Positions 39,031 through 48,927 of a DNA stretch of 64,000 nucleotides are shown in pieces (positions within the stretch are counted from its first letter, which is position 1; the number at the start of each line of letters is the position of its first letter). The position numbers were made by a program, and so were the translations under genes. The stretch covers positions 1,539,694 to 1,603,693 of the forward strand of contig OZ025242.1 in the NCBI GenBank assembly GCA_964019155.1, written 5' to 3'. The notes beneath the pieces are model-generated. The model had not been told where the DNA came from, did not search any database, and saw only the letters and a list, made by a program, of their open reading frames with translations. Source of the DNA: Osedax fenrisi. Lineage: Eukaryota > Annelida > Polychaeta > Sabellida > Siboglinidae.

Positions 39031-39275
39031 GTCACTCTGAATCTGCTTACTCTGTGGTAGCTCCAAAATACTGGAATGCTCTACCATATGACATTAGATG
39101 TTTGAAATACCTGTCACTATTTAAATGTAAACTATCCACGTACCTATTAACATTGTAACCTATAGGGTATACCCTCCTTTTTCCTTTATTTTTATTGTGC
39201 TCTATTTATTTTATTTGTGATTCCTTCTCATGACGCCCATAACCACCACGTGATTTTGTAGTCAATAACATATTA
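39031..39275 (+). mobile_element. LINE family B, 3' terminal copy
   Basis: Reads SESAYSVVAPKYWNALPYDI and then RCLKYLSLFKCKL to a TAA, then the family B 3' UTR with CCCATAACCACCACGTGATT and TTGTAGTCAATAACA. Here the final RT residues are joined directly to the UTR, which links the fragment at 6892 to family B. Confidence 0.85.
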
Positions 39276-39379
39276 ACAAAATATAGGATATAATGAATAG
39301 TCTATGTGGTATTATGTTATATACAAGTATTATGCTTAGTATACCTATTCAACTTAAAGCTTAATACATATGTATGGTT

Positions 39380-39448
<69 letters not shown>

Positions 39449-39659
39449 TAAGCCTACCCTTTACAAAGAACCTCGTTATAACTAAATTATTATTATAAAA
39501 AAATAAATTAATTTATTGATATTTAACTGCATATTTATAGTTTACTATAAAATAATTATTTTATGATGTTATGCTATACTTTTATTTATGCTATGTGGTA
39601 ATAATTTTATGTTTTTAGGCTTATATATAAATCTCTTTATGAAATTATAACTTTTATTC

Positions 39660-39697
<38 letters not shown>

Positions 39698-40203
39698 ATA
39701 TAATAATTCGTTATCTTGTGGTTATTTTACCAATATATATATATATATATAACATATACAGAGATAACAAATTATTATATATTTTTTATCAAATCTTAAT
39801 TATACAATTAACTAATAATTATAATTTACTATAGTAAATTAAATAACCGTTAACATTTTTAAATGAATCTTAATTAACAATAACTATACTACTTATACGA
39901 CGCATATCATACGTGTTATATGAGTTTGAGTTAACAAAGTTATGACGATTATTAATACACGACATAAAACTCATGATGTAATAGATGACATAACGTGTTA
40001 TGTAACACTGGTGTAACACTGATGTTACACGATACTCTATTCTTTAGTTTAAAGTTATAACTTTATCCTATAGGATAGAAAATACAGAGATTATTTTTAA
40101 GCATAATAGTTATAATAGAAATAAGCGTCATGCTACTTTGTATTATAATTCTACAATGTATAATATCTATTACAACTATTATAACTATTACAATGTACAC
40201 TAT

Positions 40204-40238
<35 letters not shown>

Positions 40239-40339
40239 TTTTAAGTAGTGGGGAGAGGTAGAAATACGAAGGAAAATCTAACATTGAGGAACGTTACTCG
40301 AACTTCAAGTTGTTAACGCTTGAGTATATACAAGTTTAA
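39276..40339. other. AT-rich sequence, no gene seen
   Basis: (TA)n tracts near 39385-39443, 39661-39690 and 40208-40237. Confidence 0.4.
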
Positions 40340-40452
40340 CGACATCACCATTAGTATCACGTCACCATTATGATGACGTCACCATTATGATGACATCACC
40401 ATTATGATGACGTCACCATTATGATGACGTCACCATTACGATGACGTCACTG
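40340..40452. repeat. 17 bp minisatellite carrying TGACGTCA
   Basis: Units of ATGATGACGTCACCATT. The palindrome TGACGTCA lies at 40374, 40408, 40425 and 40442, with TGACATCA at 40391, exactly 17 bp apart. TGACGTCA is the full CRE site bound by CREB/ATF bZIP proteins. Regulatory function is not shown. Confidence 0.93.
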
Positions 40453-40971
40453 GTGAACAACTGATCGCGTATGTAGTTCGCATACGTTAACTATATAGAC
40501 TATAGGGTTTAACTAAATGGGTTAGTAACCCAGGATTAGCTATAGCGTGGAGTGTATTCCGGTATACGCACAATAGTGCGAGTTAGGGTGCGGTTGGTCG
40601 GAGCGGTTCGTTATTCCGCTCTTACGTCTGGAGCTTATCATATCCATAGCTTCTCACACCCTTATATATATAGCTATATTATCTTTAGCTAGTAGATGTG
40701 ATATCTGTGTAGCTATATATGTACATTCTGTAGTTAGTATACTAATAGCTATCGCTACATTAACTATATTTAGCAGCTGTACTAGCTATATCTGTAAAAA
40801 AGAGAGATCTCATTTGTGTTTTTGAAAAATAATAATACAAACAAAATAAACGACAAAATAATATATAAGTAAAACAAAATAGTATTTTTAGATTAATAAA
40901 CGTGAACATAATACAATAATATAAAATAAAAATATACGAATATTAAAAATTACCAATAATAAAATCGTTGA
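40453..40971. other. Spacer with a GC-richer patch
   Basis: 40540-40660 is less AT-rich and has a GTGCGAGTTAGGGTGCGG stretch. No frame of note. Confidence 0.35.
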
Positions 40972-41660
40972 CTAACTTCTGAAACGTTCTATGGATGTCA
41001 CATTTGTTAGCGCTCGAGTTAGTCTATAGTGCAGCTGCCGAAATGATCTTTTGCCATATCTAGCCAGCCTGAACTTACGGTAATTAAGTATTTTACTGTT
41101 AGACGATCTAGAGGTTCTCGACTCAATCCGGTACGTCAGCAAATCCTTTAAATATTTAGGTGATTTAAGGTATATGCATTTATAAACAATCATAATAATG
41201 TTATATATTGATCGCTGTTTAGCATATAACCATTTTATGCCATATAATTTGTAAGAAGTGAAAGTGTGATCAAATAATTGTATGCGAAATAGTAAGAGTA
41301 CTGAAGACCGTATATCTCTATTTAGGCAATTTAAAGAATATAAAGGAAGTCTGTAATATAAAGAATTACAGTACTTGATATGAGATAGGACTGTAGATTC
41401 AATAAGGGGCTTATAAATATTATCAGGTAACCCATTTCTAATAGTTTTTATTTTGTGTAAATTAAAAAAAGAAGATCGACATTCACTTTAGATATGATCG
41501 ATCAAACTTAGCTTATTATCAATAATAAAATAAAGATTTTTAACTGAATTTGTTGGTGAAATAATGTTGTCATCAACAATTACTAGAGAAAAAATGGAAT
41601 TAACACGAGAAAAATTAATAAGAGAGGTTTTAGACATATTTAACATTAGATTATTTTATA
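40972..41660 (-). pseudogene. Decayed LINE, RT C-terminal part
   Basis: Several frames of the minus strand together show an RT tail: KTSLINFSRVNS, NSVKNLYFIIDNKLSLIDHI, LSHIKYCNSLYYRLPL, LYGIKWLYAKQRSIYNIIMI, KSPKYLKDLLTYRI and RLARYGKRSFRQLHYRL. This order matches the thumb and C-terminal region of CR1/L2/Jockey-type RTs. Stops and frameshifts are scattered, so it is old. Confidence 0.75.
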
Positions 41661-41924
41661 AAAACCAATTATTTAAGGTATTTAAACAATTCAACAAAGA
41701 ATAATTATCAAAAGGAAGAACATGTAAAGGCAGCTGCCTTAAACTAGTTCGATATAAATTTGTAAATCGTCCGCATAAAGATGAAATTAATACCAGGAAA
41801 CTGGTGGAAAATTTAAATCAAGGGTATATATGTAATAATTTATTGTATTCAATTACAAATTGTATGTTTCAGAGAAAAAATCACGTTCCTACACAATAAT
41901 CCTCGCAACATAGATGACAGCAGA
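41661..41924. other. Spacer, probably more LINE relic
   Basis: May continue the decayed element but no motif is readable. Confidence 0.3.
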
Positions 41925-42054
41925 CGTTATTAGTACATTAGCGTAACGGTCAACGCGTCAGCCTCCCATACCCGGGTAACCGCGCTCGGCGACGGTTCGA
42001 ATCCCACTCGAGGCAAACATCTCTCGTTTATACGCGAACATATCATATGTGTCT

Positions 42055-42095
<41 letters not shown>
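41925..42095 (+). mobile_element. tRNA-derived SINE with (TAA)n tail
   Basis: Head with TAGCGTAACGGTCAACGC (A-box-like) and GGTTCGAATCCC (B box), then a short body and (TAA)n. The ends do not pair as an acceptor stem, so it is not a tRNA gene. It resembles a type with a long variable arm. The body is unrelated to SINE families 1 and 2. Confidence 0.65.
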
Positions 42096-42096
<1 letters not shown>

Positions 42097-42179
42097 TTAA
42101 TAATAATTGTTTATTTAGACACTTAAATAATATTACAAACAATTCTCTAAAGTGTAATTAAATGATGTTAAAAAAATAA

Positions 42180-42526
42180 TTATATTATAATATGTTTCTT
42201 CAGTCTTTGTGGAAGATTGAAATGGAAAGAGCGCTTCTTATCGCCAGAGGTAGTTTGTTCCTCATTCAAGCGGCAGAAATCCTGAAAGACTTTTTTGTGA
42301 TTTCTAATCGACCCTCTTCAAGTTTCATTGGATAGCCCTTCGAATAGCCAGTTCTTTTCTCTGATAGTAGCTTTTCTAAATAGGTAGATACTCCATAAAT
42401 AATCACATTTTTAATTAAACATAAACATCTGTAATTAAATCTGGAATATACCTCTAACCATTTTAATTTGTGTAAATAATAACTAGTCGAAAATCTATTA
42501 GAATATCGTATATTAAATATAGACAT
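42180..42526 (-). pseudogene. LINE C-terminal fragment
   Basis: SYYLHKLKWLEVYSRFNYR then VSTYLEKLLSEKRTG matches the 'LHWLPVxxRIxYK...YLxxLL' region at the end of CR1/L2-type RTs. It continues to the SFHFNLPQRLKK end around 42200. It is a different copy from 40972-41660, since both cover the same protein region. Confidence 0.65.
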
Positions 42527-42617
42527 ATGAGTATGAATACGTCCCGTGTACGCAGTATACTGACCGGCGATACACGTGTACGTCGTTACATAATATGAGT
42601 TACTGCAATATATATAC

Positions 42618-42743
42618 CACGTGATACATTGTATGATATATCACGTGATACCATGTTTGTTATATCACGTGACACCATACGCGTTATGCCACGTGATACA
42701 GAGTATGATAAATCACGTGATGCATTGTTAGATACATCACGTG
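42618..42743. repeat. 24 bp minisatellite carrying CACGTG
   Basis: CACGTG begins at 42618, 42642, 42666, 42690, 42714 and 42738: six copies at exactly 24 bp. The bases between are diverged, while the CACGTGAT/CACGTGAC core is fixed. It lies about 470 bp upstream of the first recognised exon of the unnamed gene at 43.2 kb. Confidence 0.95.
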
Positions 42744-43214
42744 ATAGACTTCTATCGCCGTGTATTCACTACTATATTCTACATCGCGTGTTCGATATAA
42801 TAATGGGATCGCGTTACTTGCGAACATATTCAGTAGCCGGGAGTTAGCGTAGACCACCGTGTTTTATGTACGGCGTCGAAATACATGTTGTTGTAAACAT
42901 TGGGGGGGGGGACCAATACATAGGATGTCCCCCTAGATTTTAAAGTGGGGGTACATATCCCCCCGCCCCTATATATATATATATATATATATGAACACAT
43001 ATGCACATATTCATGTAATGGTAAGATTGATCAGCTTATATTGAAGTATGACATTTACATTCGGTAATTAATTATATAATATTGATAATATTAGTTATGC
43101 CATCAAAGAATATGCCTGTCACACAAACATATATATATATATACATAGGATGTTACCTACTTTACGGGTCTGTGCTCGTACTATGTAGGTTATTAACCAG
43201 TAATAGTTGTGTAG

Positions 43215-43375
43215 CTATGATAAATGTGAAATATTACGCGCGTTGTCCTGACAACCATAACCATGGTTTTCAGTGGAAATGCCCGACCCTGCAAGACTAC
43301 CAGACGTTTCATCTTATGATCGTTGTGAACAGCCCCGTGTCTAAAGAAATCGTCAGACTCATCGATAATATCAAG
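43215..43375 (+). CDS. Unnamed membrane-protein gene, exon a
   Basis: I do not recognise the protein. The frame MINVKYYARCPDNHNHGFQW...SPVSKEIVRLIDNIK is GC-rich against AT-rich flanks and ends at donor AAG|GTACGC in phase 0. The exon start is uncertain: acceptors ending at 43188, 43200 or 43214 are possible, or ATG 43217 could be the initiator. A CPDN...C pair and PVSKEIVRLID helix are visible but give no family. It joins exon b (44189) without a frame change. Confidence 0.5.
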
Positions 43376-43442
43376 GTACGCCTTTATTAATAGAAGTGAT
43401 AATCGTGAGAACTATTGTTGATATAGTTCCAAATATAGTTAT

Positions 43443-43446
<4 letters not shown>

Positions 43447-43494
<48 letters not shown>
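43447..43494. repeat. (TA)n microsatellite
   Basis: Pure TA tract in the intron after exon a. Confidence 0.95.
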
Positions 43495-43508
<14 letters not shown>

Positions 43509-43770
43509 GTACCGGTATAAATTGTACATATTAATATATATGTTCGATTTTATTTAAAAAATAATATAAAAAGTATAATTTTAAACGATTATTATAAATA
43601 GTTTATTTCTTCAACGATATAGACTTCGGTGCTCATTTCGAATAGTGTAGAATAAATATCAACAAAATGATGATCACGTGATCTAATACTCGATTACTAA
43701 ACATGTAATTATACATGTAGTCCTTACAATATCCTTATAGAGTTGTAGTGTTAATATATAATATACAAAC

Positions 43771-43801
<31 letters not shown>

Positions 43802-43970
43802 CGCATCGAACCGCTAATTCGCTTCAACTATTATATATTACGTAATCACTGCGATCTATTACCAAGGACATTAATTATATTTACGATATCTCCTCGGTAT
43901 TACATAATAACTACACGCTATCTATTACCGAGGACGTTATGTTAATTCTATTAACGACATGACCTCGTTA

Positions 43971-44008
43971 TTACGTAATCAGTGATTACGTAATCAGTGA
44001 TTACGTAA
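43971..44008. repeat. 15 bp minisatellite carrying TTACGTAA
   Basis: ATTACGTAATCAGTG in three tandem copies, with TTACGTAA at 43971, 43986 and 44001. TTACGTAA is the site type of PAR/E4BP4 bZIP proteins. More ACGT palindromes follow (TTACGTAA at 44103, TCACGTGA at 44117) up to exon b. Confidence 0.9.
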
Positions 44009-44188
44009 TCACTAGCGCTCGATCTATTCCCGAGGACATGCGGCTATTGATGGTATCGATGTTACATCTCCTCGGCATTACGCAATACCACCACGGCTAT
44101 CCGTTACGTAACCGCGTCACGTGACACACGTGACGTAATACCCCCGTCTGATAACGTGACTTCCGCTCACGACCCGCCCATTTCGAAG

Positions 44189-44284
44189 TTGAAACTAGAG
44201 TGCGACGAGATAGGGCTGAAATGTCGGCTGTTCAGCGTTAACGAACTACGAGGTGACCTTGAACTCGCCAGGAATGTGGTTCAG
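44189..44284 (+). CDS. Unnamed membrane-protein gene, exon b
   Basis: 32 codons, LKLECDEIGLKCRLFSVNEL then RGDLELARNVVQ, between acceptor TTTCGAAG| and donor CAG|GTTAGT. Phase 0 at both ends, in frame with exons a and c. GC-rich. The acceptor has only a modest pyrimidine tract, so the exon could begin slightly earlier (the frame is open back to 44156). Confidence 0.5.
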
Positions 44285-44324
44285 GTTAGTGTTGCAGTAC
44301 CCGTTATCAGATGTCACTGTATCA

Positions 44325-44363
<39 letters not shown>

Positions 44364-44589
44364 ATAGTTTAACATATTAAAACTTAACATGTGATGTAAT
44401 ATTTAAAGATGTCAAGTTAAACGAGGTGGATTGACCTATTTAGAAGTAGAAGTAGAAGTAGAAGAAAAGTAGATTTCATAAGTAAAAAAAGTAGATTTAA
44501 AAGTAGAAATGTGCACTCGGAAATGTTATTATGAATATGTAAATGATTGTTTGAATATCCGTGATGAAATGTCAGTGTGACATTTAATA

Positions 44590-44636
<47 letters not shown>

Positions 44637-45059
44637 ATAATGTAATATATTAGTATAGATATCTATATTATACTATAACTTATTAGCTATTTAATCTGAA
44701 CATGATATAGATACAAATGTGTGTTTATATAGAATATTAATTAGATGTAATAGGAAATAATTTGGATTATAAATTATAAAAAAAATCGTTCAGGACTAGT
44801 AAAATATATATATAATCGATATATTAGATATTACATAATATAAAATCATAAGTTTTACTTTTTAATATTATAATATATATATATTATAATATTATTTTAT
44901 AATTCTCATATTAAATTAAATAATTATTAATTATATGTATGAATATTACACAATAAATATACAGCGATAATTATTCCATGTTTATACATGTATATATATA
45001 TTATATATATTATATAATATATATATATTTTTTATAATATTTATTTATTTAGTCATACA

Positions 45060-45319
45060 TATAATAATAGCGGATACAAATGGACCCCTCAAGAAGTCAT
45101 AGACTTGTAAACGTCAAAAATAACTGTGAGGGACCAATGACACAATGGCCAACAAAGCCCAGTACAATACAAAACAAATAGTAACATTTTTGTTCTTGTG
45201 TTTTGATTTATCGTTTATTATTAAGTTATTGATAAACACAAGATAAAAACAAGAATTCTCTGGAATCGAACCCGGGACCTCTTGCTTACAAATACTCTAG
45301 ATATGGCCATAGACCCCGG

Positions 45320-45322
<3 letters not shown>
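45060..45322 (-). mobile_element. SINE family 2 with tRNA-like head
   Basis: Minus strand. B box GGGTTCGATTCC and an A-box-like TATGGCCATATCTAG at the head near 45310-45250, then the body (AGTTATTGATAAACACAAGA inverse, GAGGGACCAATGACACAATG inverse). It ends in a TAAATAAATA tail. The body is shared with 53374-53525. Confidence 0.75.
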
Positions 45323-45356
<34 letters not shown>

Positions 45357-45879
45357 GAAAATACATACGTAACGGATATTAATATACACATATAGGTACC
45401 TGTATACATGTATATCATATGTATACATATGAAGAGTATACTCTGTAGCGATAGCTTACATATATGTATTATATCACTAGGTATATCGTTGCCTGTATAT
45501 TTAATATATTATAATACAAATACATATATTATATAAATATAAAATATTAAATATTATAGTAAATTAACATAGAGTATAATTAACAGTACAATAAATCAGA
45601 AAACAACAAATTATTATAAATTATCATTATGATTATTATTAGTATTATATAAACGTTATTATAATAAATCGCTTAAGAACCCGGATGCGGTGTCAGGAGA
45701 CCACGATGAATCATCATATTCTTATGTAACGCAACTTTATTTGTTAATCAAACTTTAAATAATACACAAAAAATATACATATGTTGATATCAATACTTAA
45801 TGAGTAAAAATTTCGCATAAAATGCATATTATATATAATATATGTATAATAGGATGTGAATCATTAAACATTCACTATT

Positions 45880-46120
45880 TATTCGTGATTAATTCACTAT
45901 TCATTCACTATTATTCACTATTCATTCACTATTCATTCATTCATTTATTCGCTATTCATTCACTATTTATTCGCTATTAATTCACTATTTATTCAATATT
46001 CATTCACTATTCATTAATTATGTATGTATTAATTTATTACCTATTCATTCACTATTATTCACTATTCATTCACTATTCATTCATTCATTTATTCACTATT
46101 CATTCACTATTATTCACTAT
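45880..46120. repeat. ATTCACT tandem repeats abutting a splice acceptor
   Basis: Irregular tandem ATTCACTATTC / ATTCATTCACT units, TC-rich on the sense strand. They run to within a few bases of the TTTGCAG acceptor of exon c and supply its pyrimidine-rich context. Confidence 0.9.
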
Positions 46121-46126
46121 TTGCAG

Positions 46127-46376
46127 GCGACGTTTAAGTTCCTGTTCTTGGAGACGTGTCCGGACGCTGACTTTCTGCGGTCTGTGGGCGTTGATGTCCA
46201 TCACACCCTAGTTATCGCCGTGCAGCCACCTGGCGGAGATATCGTGACCTCTACAGAGGACACGGACGCCGCGTACGAAGATAACGCATGCGCGCGCGTT
46301 CTGCATATCTACGAGTGCATCGATTGGTGGCCCAAGCTGCTCGAGTTTCTACACGTGTTTCCCAGCTACGAATTGG
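46127..46376 (+). CDS. Unnamed membrane-protein gene, exon c
   Basis: Acceptor TTTGCAG| then 83 codons plus one base: ATFKFLFLETCPDADFLRSV, GVDVHHTLVIAVQPPGGDIV, an acidic loop TSTEDTDAAYEDN, and YECIDWWPKLLEFLHVFPSY. Donor TTGG|GTATGC, phase 1. It is the longest and clearest exon of the set, strongly GC-rich with third-position G/C. No domain is recognised. Confidence 0.7.
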
Positions 46377-46396
46377 GTATGCATTCATATTATAGC

Positions 46397-46449
<53 letters not shown>

Positions 46450-46626
46450 ATATATATAATTAATGGCTCAAGTTTTAAATTAAAAATAATAATTATTAAT
46501 TAATACATATATAATACATTAAAAATAATTAACTTTGATATAATACATTTAGGTGGCATATGAAATAGATTATATTACATTAGTATGTATTTACATTATA
46601 TATGATAATACTAATTATACATAGAA

Positions 46627-46664
<38 letters not shown>

Positions 46665-46727
46665 ATCTATCAAATTTATAAATTGATAATTTAATCGATA
46701 TTATTTAACTATATATCCATTTTACAG

Positions 46728-46760
46728 TGACTTTTCCTAAGCCAGATAAAAGAATAAATG
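46728..46760 (+). CDS. Candidate 33-nt microexon of the unnamed gene
   Basis: TTTTACAG| acceptor, then 33 bases giving VTFPKPDKRIN when joined to the phase-1 G of exon c, then donor AATG|GTTATA. Entry and exit are both phase 1, so it can be included or skipped without changing the frame of exon d. The composition is AT-rich, unlike other exons here, so it may be chance. Confidence 0.35.
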
Positions 46761-47158
46761 GTTATATATAATACAATTTATTAAATAACTAAGTATTTAA
46801 ATAGATAGTAGGTATAACATGCATACTGTCGTGGCGTCAAATCCCGAATTGTATGTTGTTGATAATTTACAATTATATTGATATAATGTGTTCTCCTAGG
46901 GCTTCAAAGTAATATATACTATGTTCTGTTGTTGTTGCCCATTAAATATGATAATACTTATTATAGTATGAAATAATCGTTTGTATAACTCGTACTAACG
47001 CCACCATAGTAAACATCATGTACTCCACGCTTTAACCTAACACCCTTTAAACCCATGTGTATTAACATTTGTATATTGTATATGTTATTTTTCAATAAAT
47101 ATGCTATAAGTTTTATTTTAGGGTATTATATATATATATATATATAATTATAATATAT

Positions 47159-47311
47159 GAATTATCTCGTTGCACTTTCGCAGTAAACATACTGTAGAAA
47201 ATACTCATGATAACAAGTGGAATTATAGTTCAAGTTAAATTGATAGATACGTACTTTTACATTCATTAAATTGACAGTATATATACTGCGAAAGTTTCAT
47301 GAGATAGTTCG
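47159..47311. mobile_element. Fold-back MITE, about 150 bp
   Basis: The left arm ATTATCTCGTTGCACTTTCG continuing CAGTAAACATACTGT is matched by the inverted right arm ACTATCTCATGAAACTTTCG continuing CAGTATATATACTGT. Arms are about 37 bp. No coding. Target duplication not resolved. Confidence 0.7.
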
Positions 47312-47410
47312 TATAGCCTATGTCAGTTTAGTCGTTAAGGTTACGTGAATTTAATAATTATACTAACGAGAATAACACACACATATATATATATGTATAA
47401 GTGACATTCT

Positions 47411-47510
47411 TCGAAGGGACATTAGAGCCATATATGGTTATAAGTGAAAACTTCATCTAAGTTCCTGGATGGGATGAAAGGACTACACCAAATAAAAATA
47501 AAAATAACAA
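47411..47510 (+). mobile_element. SINE family 1, 3' half
   Basis: TTCGAAGGGACATTAGAGCC through AAAACTTCATCTAAGTTCCT to the GGATGGGATGAAAGGACTAC end and A-rich tail. Close match to the 18.4 kb copy. No tRNA head. Confidence 0.85.
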
Positions 47511-47932
47511 TAATAATATATATATATATATCTATATATATATATATTAGAATACATATTATTATTTGAAGTTATATATAACTATAATTTAGGATCATAT
47601 ATATATATACAAATATATATATGTATACACAAACTTACACCTAGATAGTCTACTGCTGTATTTACTTACATACAGATCCATCAATTCTACCTCGGACGAT
47701 ACACTGCCTTACATCTCAGACAATCGGACCATCATTGCCCGGCTGCCACCAAGCATACCAGGAGCCTACTAAAGTCAACCGGTGCTTGTCAAGTCAACTC
47801 GTCTTATAGCAAAACGGACTGAATACCAAACTTCTTCAAAAATATCCCTGTTACGACCAGTTTTTATACATTTATTATTATATTTATTATTATCTATTTC
47901 ATTCAATTTAATCCCACAATCTCAAGTATACC

Positions 47933-48927
47933 ATGTCCTCAAATTGTTCACATTGTAACCTTCCCGCATGCGAATATTATCTCAAATGTAAAACATGTCC
48001 ATCTATTTTACATTATAATTGTTTATACCCCGCAGCTATTATTTCTAAATCCTGGTTTCATTCTAAAAACCCCCCTCCCGCTTATGCTATTGCTATATTT
48101 AATTCACCTAACTTCATCTTCACATGTTCCTCATGCCTAGCCTTAAATAAGTTTCCTTCGACTAATCATACAACTACTCCACCCATTACTATGCCATATT
48201 CACCTTCTACCTTAACTGACAAATCTATACATAATACTTGTTCCAAGGTAACGCCAAATATAACATCTGATATATATTCTTCTACTACGACTATTAATAT
48301 CCAGCCCAAGCATAATGCTAATACCCAGCCCAATGATAATACTTCTAGAAACATTCCAAAGCTAATGGACTTAAAATTTTCCTCAATCACACACCAACCC
48401 CTATATTATCTAGTTCAACTTCCTCAAAGTCTTCATCCATACGCTCCATAGATAAGTCCCTCATACTAGTACTTGAACACCTTCTTCCTTATGAAGTTAA
48501 CTATAATTTCATAGTATCATTAATTGACTATATAAAACTTCCACATTCTTATATTACTTCTGCCTCATTTCTTACCAGTACTGCTATATTACGTTTCACT
48601 AATATTTCTGCTCGTGATATATGTTTCTCCTCCCTTCTAAAAATCTCACCACATAGTAATTTTAAGCATATATTTATTCGTCATTATTTACCTGACTCTA
48701 CTAGACTTCTTGGTAAGGTACTATATCATGCCCTAAAACAAAAACTCACGCCCATTTTGTATAAAGTATTTTTTAATAATCGTTCCCAAACATTTGAACT
48801 TAGGGATAAAAAAAATCCTCTTTCATATCCCCCTTTTCTCATCCCTGAATCTGATCTAACAAAATGGTTTGATTCTTTTGATCACTATAAGAAATCATTT
48901 ATAAATAATTCTTCCTCTCAAGCCTGA
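47933..48927 (+). pseudogene. LINE family A ORF1, zinc-finger protein, one frameshift
   Basis: From ATG 47933: MSSNCSHCNLPACEYYLKCK and CPSILHYNC then FTCSSCLALN give a Cys/His pattern (CxxC, CxxxC, CxxC, HxxC, CxxC) of a PHD-like zinc finger, as found in ORF1 of CR1/L2-type LINEs. The first frame stops at 48451. Between about 48316 and 48420 the coding sense moves to another frame, SSSTSSKSSSIRSIDKS, running through LILVLEHLLPYEVNYN, HIFIRHYLPDSTRLLGKVLY and FDSFDHYKKSF to TGA 48925-48927. The frame change is probably a mutation; I saw no canonical slippery heptamer. Full length would be about 330 residues. Confidence 0.75.

Noticed and set aside
41935..42012. Possible tRNA gene with TCCCATA anticodon loop
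   Set aside because: No acceptor stem; followed by a SINE-like body and (TAA)n tail.
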